Source: Ectocarpus siliculosus
Taxonomy: Eukaryota; Sar; Phaeophyceae; Ectocarpales; Ectocarpaceae
Reading direction: 5' to 3'
Assembly: GCA_000310025.1 (NCBI GenBank)
Contig: FN649734.1
Coordinates: forward strand, 5,665,349-5,729,348
Length of the DNA stretch: 64,000 nt
Shown: positions 58,151 through 64,000 of the stretch, in pieces
Position numbering within the stretch: the first letter of the stretch is position 1
How the letters are laid out: every line of letters starts with the position of its first letter
Translations under genes and position numbers: made by a program
Notes under the pieces: generated by a model
The model's database searches: none
What the model saw: only the letters and a program-made list of their open reading frames with translations
What the model was told of the DNA's origin: nothing

Positions 58151-60986
58151 CAGGAAATCAATGTGTTGTGGCTACAAAGTCTCGAATCTACATATGAAAT
58201 TATTTTCACGGCGGGATACAGTATGTTGCTGTTCTCCATGATAGGGTGTACCTTGTCTAGCGTTGGATGTGTGATGGCCTTGAGGTATGCCTCTTATACC
58301 ACGTCAGGAATATCTGCGTGCCCCCTTGGTGTAACATGCAAGGTGAACTTTAGCCCAGACGTTTCTCTCCCACTAAATGCAAGCAACACCCCATCTCTAC
58401 ACGATCGTGGACCCAGGGCATCGAGTGACCGGTGACTTTCATTTCTTCAATATTCTTCTTCCGTGGAACATACGCAAAAAATATCCCGCCACCTATTACA
58501 AGAGTCCTTTTCAGAAGATTGAACAATGAGAGAATGACAGTCGGCCACGGTACTGTAGTTCGTGCCCGTTTGGTTCCTTTGGTTGGAACAAATGGCGTTC
58601 AGGCGAGCGCATATCATTCGGGTACAAGCCATTGATTCTCAATCGTGACGTTGTGATGCGCTTTGTTCGTCGGGGTGGACATTGTTGTGAGATCTAGTCC
58701 GAACAAGTAGTTGAGGGTTCACGTGGATCAAACAACTCCATGCCTGGCGCTTGCAGTGAACAGGAGTAGTCATACGAACATATAGCTTTCAACCTTCTAG
58801 TCAAAGCCGCTCGAAACACCACCGGCATCACGAAGTATTGTCCCGAAGCTCGATTCTGTCAAGGATTTTGGAACACCTTGACACGGCCATGCAAAACCCG
58901 TACCTTGGCGTAAAGGACCAGCTGCACTCTTTTTTGACCCACTTTCGCAGGGCTCGCCCACGTCTAGAATAGGCCATAATTGCTTGGCATTACCGTCGGT
59001 CCGGCCAGGGAACATAGTCCGACGAGGCTGGTGAAGCACGGGACGAAACCTGATGAATAAAAGGTTGGGAAACAAGTACTGGAGTTCCCGGAGGCGTCCG
59101 TGCGATACGGGCGTTCTGGGAACTACCATAGTTCCATAGCCTTTGCCGTTGATGCCGATGTGTGCGAAAGGCTGTCATCGGCAGGCATGCCGGCTACATG
59201 TACGCGGTTGCGAATCTCCAGAGTTCCGCAAATGAACCACGCGGGTTTGCGTGGGCCCTGCTCGGACTCCCAAGAAAACAACATTGGTTGGCGGACGGCG
59301 CCGTTGCTTGCTTTCTGAGTGGAAGGGATGACGGAGAAAACAGATCACCAATACCTCACCACTCTGGACAGAAATACAGGCGAAATTGTTCCTCGTATGT
59401 CAAAATGGAAGTTGGAAGCGCTCGGGCTGCCCGTGACTTCCACGGCTTAATTAAGCTGTGGTGAAGCACGGGAAATATAAACATTGGACTGCCACTCGCA
59501 CGGTTTCGAATACTGCTCCGGGTGGCCTAGTCAACCCCGCTGGTGTTTCTGAAGTCTTAGGGAGCGCCGAAAGCCCGACTCGATGGCTTGGATACACTCA
59601 TTCTTGCCCACCGCGCGACCTCCTGACAACTTTCTGCTGCATCCGTCCCCTGCAAACGAACGGCGCATGGTGTTGACTGCACCGCCGTCGCCGGGAAACT
59701 ACTTGTCATCAAGAAGTACTGGTCCCGAGCGACCTGCTGACGCTCGCTGGCCTTGTTCGTCAGGCTAATCCGGCGAAGCGCCCTTCTGATGAACAGGCCT
59801 GTGCCACCCGCCGTTGGTCGCGAAATCTCCTGCAGAGGTCGCTTGGTTTCGCTGGCTTGTGCGGCTGGTTCGACACTTTTGCCTACTTCTCGTAATTCTG
59901 AATCTGGACCGCCGTAGGGTGGCACCCCGATCAGGCAGCGTTTGTTTTGCTCGTTTCGGGCGCATATTCTCTAGCAGGTGTTCCCTAGGGGGACGGCCGG
60001 TACACGTTGCACTAAAGAACCATGTCATTGGCGACGGTCAGGAGCAATGCAAAGATGCGGTTTTCCTGTTCTTCAAACTGCGGAAAAGTTCGCCCACTTC
60101 GACGCCGTGCGCATTTTCTGTCCGCGAGTTAGGATGCCTTGTGTGTGGCGATCAATACATCATGGCAAAAATTGCTCGAATTCTTGGCGATAACCCCGTC
60201 TCGTTGCTGTTCAGGACCCGAGGCAACACAGAAGGCTCTTGGGGTGCAAGGTGCGCGGTTTTGACTACGCATCATGGCAGTCTCGCCGATAACACGTTTT
60301 CTTTGCGCTGCTAGTTTAAACTCGGAAAATTCGTTCAAAGTATGCCGCCAAGCGAGAACGTTTACTGGCTACCGGGGACAAGTAGATTGTGGGGGCTGGT
60401 CCATTCGACCTTTTGTGGGGCACCGGCGTCGATGCCCGATACCGTGCGAGGTGTTCCCTTCTTGGTGGCTTGGTGAAAAGCTCTTGGGCAGTCCGCTTGT
60501 CGCACGATACAGGAAATGGATTGGATACGATATCCAGATATCGCATCCATATCGTGAGTACTGAGACATGTTCAGTTGCGTCTCTTTCTCGCCGATCTCT
60601 TCTGTTCGGCATTACCTCGACGTTTGGAACTGCGATACCGAACACCAAACAAGACGATTAGCGAGTGGCGGGTGGTTTGTGGTGGAACTTCGTGTTCGTG
60701 GGTCTACGGACATGGTTTGGATATGTTAGCCGTACGTACAAGTGTGACGCAGATGGTGTTGAACCTTTTAGGTAGGGGTACGGTGATGATGCACCGGGGC
60801 CCCCATTTGTTGTGTGCAGCAGCCCTGCTGCCACTCCTCCTTTTTGAGCACGACAGCGTCCTGGGTACGGGCGTTGCGTCACCGTCTGAAGTTTATACAC
60901 TACACAAAACAATAACCGATAAGTACGCGGAGTACGGCCGACAAATACTCTAGAGTTTGTCCCTCGAGGGATAGCCGCATCGGGTG
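58151..60986. other. intergenic, no gene seen
   Basis: No supported exon. Small ORFs have no motifs. It contains the second copy of the 32-bp repeat (60,500-60,531). The 5' LTR and leader of the copia element downstream may lie in its last part but cannot be outlined, because the 3' LTR is outside the window. Confidence 0.45.
60500..60531 (+). repeat. exact 32-bp repeat, also at 56,020-56,051
   Basis: Identical to the block at 56,020; here the gatatcg-rich flank lies downstream (tatccagatatcgcatccat) rather than upstream. Confidence 0.85.
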
Positions 60987-63487
60987 ATGGCTGCGTCGGA
61001 CAGCGGTTCGGTCGAAGGGCTGGGGGAAGAGACCTCAGCCGCGCAACAGCAACACGCCGAGGACCCGGCGATTGCGAGGCTGGAGGGCCAGTTATCGCAG
61101 CTGATGAGCATAGTGATCGAGCTGAAGAGGAAGGAGCCTGGCGACGCCGTGGCGGGCGATGCCAGTAGGGGCGGCGGTGTTGCCGTCCCAAGCCAGAGAG
61201 AGCCCTTGCCGTCGGAGGGCGGCGGGGCATTTTCCCGGGAAGCGGCCCGTGATGGGCCAAATCACCCGTGGGAAAGCCGCTGGGACAACATACCGGGAGC
61301 GAGCCCTGGGGTGCCAGCAAGAGTGGGGCCTGGCGTAGGAGCTGACCGCGGGGAAGCGAGGGGTTTAACCCCCGCAGGTGAGATATGTAGCAAGTGGAGA
61401 GACTGTAATCTGAGAGGGATCCTGTGGCTTGAGAAGGTCTTCTAGGAGAGGACTCGAGCTTCTGGTTCAAGGCTCGCAGAGGCCACATATGCACATGTCT
61501 GGTTCTGAGAGGATCCCACGCATGACTGAATGGTGCAGTCCCTCGCTCTTGCACCGAGTTCGAAGGAGTGCTTGAACAGCGTTAGAGAAAGTTTAGAAGG
61601 AGGCTTGTGGAACGTGGAGAAGGTCTCCGGTCGTGGATACGGTATCCGCTTTGATTATTGCTACAATAGGCACAAGTGCAAACAAAGGAAGTGAGAAGCG
61701 TGCGCGCCGGCGACACGCTCTACAAGGAGCTCTGCAGAATGTACAGAACTATACGACACCCTATGGGAATAACGCAAACCTCCCAAAGGTGCAACTCCTT
61801 GAAACCGTAACTAAATTAACCGTGACAGATACCAGCAATTCGTGGTAACGGTGAATACATCGATAGCTTCATTCACTCGAAGAAAGTGAACGTGGTGGCC
61901 CCTCGCCTTGAGGGGGGCCGCAGCAGCGGATTTAGCACGTGGCGAAAAGCTTTCATCCAGGCCGCCAAGACCGTGGAACTAGACGGTCAATTCATCGGGA
62001 GTACTGAGAGACATGCCCCCGTGGGCGACCCGAACATGTCCACCTCCACACTCTATAACGACTTGCGCTACACTAGGAGCGAGGTCGCACGTGGGCTCGC
62101 CGCGTTCCACTTCATCACTACCGCCGTGGTGAAAGAAACCGACAAAGCGGTCGTCAGTAGTTGTGTGACGGCGAAGGGGGTCCTCACGGAGCTTGAGAAA
62201 GTTTACGACCCCGAGTCGCAGAGATCCAAACAAGCCCTGATGAAAGAGATGTTCCGCTTCTCGATCCCGGCACACAGCAGCAGCAATCCAATCGAGCACC
62301 TAAGCAAGCTCGAGCAGATATACATGCGCCTACGCGAAAAGGGGCTCAACGCTGACACACCATTTGTCCTCGCACATTTCGTCGACTCGCTTCCACCCGA
62401 GTACCAACAAGCGAAGTTCCTGTTGGAGACGGCGACGAAGCTGGACAGGGGCGAGATCGTCAGGATCGTGAGCACGGTGCACGCGAGCCTCCCGGAGGGG
62501 AGGAAGGCCCCGAAGGGCCAGCGGAAGGCGGAGCATGCTTTCCTCGCGAGCGACGGTGGCAGCAGGGGTGGAGCGCCCGGCCGCAGCAGCGGCGACCGCA
62601 ACAAGGGTGGCGGCGGCGGTCGTGGCGGCCAGAAGGGGAAAGGGGGTGGCAGCAAGGGCGATGGGGGCGGTGGTGGTGGCAACAGCGGCGGAGGCGGCGG
62701 AGGCGGTGGAAGTAGCATGCACGGCCGCTGCTTCCGGTGCGGAGAGGAGGGTCACCAGGCGGCCGCCTGTACCAAGCCCGAGCCCCTGCGATGCGAGAAG
62801 TGCCTGGGCTACGGACACGACAGGAGCACGTGCTCGTCCGAGCAGGCGGTGCTCGCGGTGGAGCTGCCGGTCTTGGACGCCACCGCACTGGACGTGGCAG
62901 AGGAGGCGCTAGTGGTCCGTGACTTCACAGGCGAGTGGAACAGAGTCGTTGATCGAGGGGGTGTAGAGCAGGCCAGGCAGGAAAGGTTTGTGGCCGATAC
63001 CGGCGCAACCAACCACATGTTCCCGAGCGCTAACGCGTTCGAAAACTACCATGAGTGCGATCGACGTTTGAGTGTCGCCGCAGGGAAGCAAGCCTTCGCC
63101 ATCGTAGGGTATGGCGACGTGGGGGTGACCATCGGTTCTCGCGTTGGGACCACAGACCTGTTGTTGAAACGGGTCGCTCATGTGCCGGAGCTCAACTACA
63201 ACCTCGTGTCCCTCACAGCCCTCTTGAAACAAACCAAGGGCCGCTTAGCCGTAGACGAGCACGAGTTGGAGGTGTTCGTTGGTGGGGGGGAGTCGGTCTA
63301 CTTCCCTCTATGGGGGGACCTGTTCGTTCAGACTGGTCACCGCATAGAGTTGGGTAGGGAACTAGCCTGTGCCATAATTGCTCCTGGCAACGCGAAAGCG
63401 AACCGTACCCCCGTTGACATCAACGACTTCCACTGCGCGCACGGCCACTCCCACGAGGTGCTGCTGAAGAACACGGCGAAGCAGTAA
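60987..63487 (+). CDS. Ty1/copia gag-protease, possible intron
   Basis: The N-terminal part (ATG 60987) encodes MAASDSGSVEGLGEE and a short coiled-coil (RLEGQLSQLMSIVIELKRK). Its frame ends soon after a donor at 61378 (gtgaga). The main gag frame has no ATG of its own at the expected start; an acceptor at 61834-61835 restores phase and joins RGLTPA to IRGNGEYIDSFIH, implying a 458-bp intron. Gag proper follows (FSTWRKAFIQAA, YDPESQRSKQALMKEMF, FVDSLPPEYQ), then a Gly-rich linker and two zinc knuckles (CFRCGEEGHQAAAC, CEKCLGYGHDRSTC). The aspartic protease active site is FVADTGATNHM, with the later VPELNYNLVSLTALL typical of copia. The integrase zinc-binding His pair (HCAHGHSHEVLL) begins before a TAA stop at 63485, where related elements read on into pol, so the stop is probably a lesion. 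Confidence 0.9.
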
Positions 63488-64000
63488 GGGGTGACGCTGG
63501 TGGGCCAGCTCCGGGAGTGCATGGGGTGCTCGACGGCAAAGGGGCTATCCGAGCCCATCCCCAACAGGACGTCCACCCGAGCAGTTCAGAAGCTGCAGAG
63601 AGTTTTTGTGGATTTGAGTGGGAAGGCAAGGGTGCAGAGCTCGGGGGGGGAAGTGGTACACTCTCATTGTAAGGGATGACTGCACGAGATGGAACCGCGT
63701 CTACTTCTTGAAAAACAAGTCAGACGCTGCAGAGGCATTCGAGAGATACCTAGCGGAATACAGGGCAGATGGAGCCCCATCCGAGGTCATGGTCGTGCGG
63801 TCTGACAACGCAGGAGAGTTTTTCGAGGGAGAATTCGGAAAGCTGTGCCGCAAGTATTCCATCAAGCAGGAGTTCACCCCCGCATACAGCCCAGAATACA
63901 ACGGTGTAGCTGAGAGAGCACTGGGACTGATCAAGGATGCAGCACTAGCCGCCCGCATACAAGCGCTGATTCTTTACCCCGAAGCACCAAGCAACCCCTC
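63488..64000 (+). CDS. Ty1/copia integrase, partial, frameshifted
   Basis: After the in-frame stop the same frame gives the zinc-binding Cys pair (CMGCSTAKG) and the first catalytic Asp (FVDLSGKA). In the G run at 63,645-63,652 the frame shifts by one; the other frame continues with YTLIVRDDCTRW, the second catalytic Asp (RSDNAGEF) and the catalytic Glu (YNGVAERAL). The sequence runs off the window end before reverse transcriptase. DDE order and spacing are intact, so the copy is young with just two visible lesions, unless the G-run shift is a sequencing error. Confidence 0.9.

Noticed and set aside
60658-61554. 298-codon minus-strand ORF opposite the copia 5' region
   Set aside because: No motif; Arg/Pro/Ser-rich antisense frame of the gag N-terminal part.
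62203-62718. Pro/Leu-rich minus-strand ORF
   Set aside because: Shadow of the Gly-rich linker in copia gag.

Overview
The window is nuclear DNA of a eukaryote. Genes are cut into many short, phase-matched exons with GT/AG introns of several hundred to several thousand bases. Coding exons are GC-rich, introns carry long triplet microsatellites, and intergenic DNA is full of degraded LTR retrotransposons and short inverted-repeat elements. This style, plus a sulfotransferase and CCCTAA-type interstitial telomere tracts, suggests a brown alga (Ectocarpus-like stramenopile). That assignment is inference; no rRNA or organelle marker is present.

Layout. 0.7-3.7 kb, minus: a protein with three PHD-type zinc fingers. 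6.4-9.0 kb, plus: a low-complexity protein with one membrane segment, its 5' part lost in an assembly gap. 10.9-11.8 kb, minus: a doubtful small gene. 12.2-17.7 kb, minus: a seven-exon multi-pass membrane protein of unknown function, divergent from the next gene across about 320 bp. 18.06-30.66 kb, plus: COG7, subunit 7 of the conserved oligomeric Golgi tethering complex, rebuilt here as 15 well-supported exons plus one probable 34-nt micro-exon, all phases consistent. 30.7-43.8 kb: gene-poor, with a tRNA-derived SINE pair, a 2.06 kb TIR element with TA flanks, two MITE-like families and several dispersed repeats. 43.8-51.9 kb, plus: a four-exon secretory-pathway sulfotransferase whose 4.86 kb last intron holds an antisense Ty1/copia gag relic. 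53.1-55.0 kb, minus: copia and possibly gypsy integrase relics. 57.06-58.15 kb: a striking cluster of about two dozen ACTTCCATGGAAGT-like palindromes between inverted repeats, with a telomere-like tract inside. 61.0-64.0 kb, plus: a young Ty1/copia element (gag, protease, integrase) running off the window end, with one in-frame stop, one frameshift and a possible gag intron.

COG7 and the sulfotransferase would both act in or on the Golgi (vesicle tethering; carbohydrate or protein sulfation), but their proximity is not evidence of co-regulation.

The main assembly warning: the sequence on both sides of the second gap (29,989-30,088) is one locus represented twice. About 565 bp left of the gap is a homopolymer-smeared copy of the last COG7 exon region to the right, and the right flank starts with a smeared copy of the left. 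The gap should be closed by overlap, not filled.
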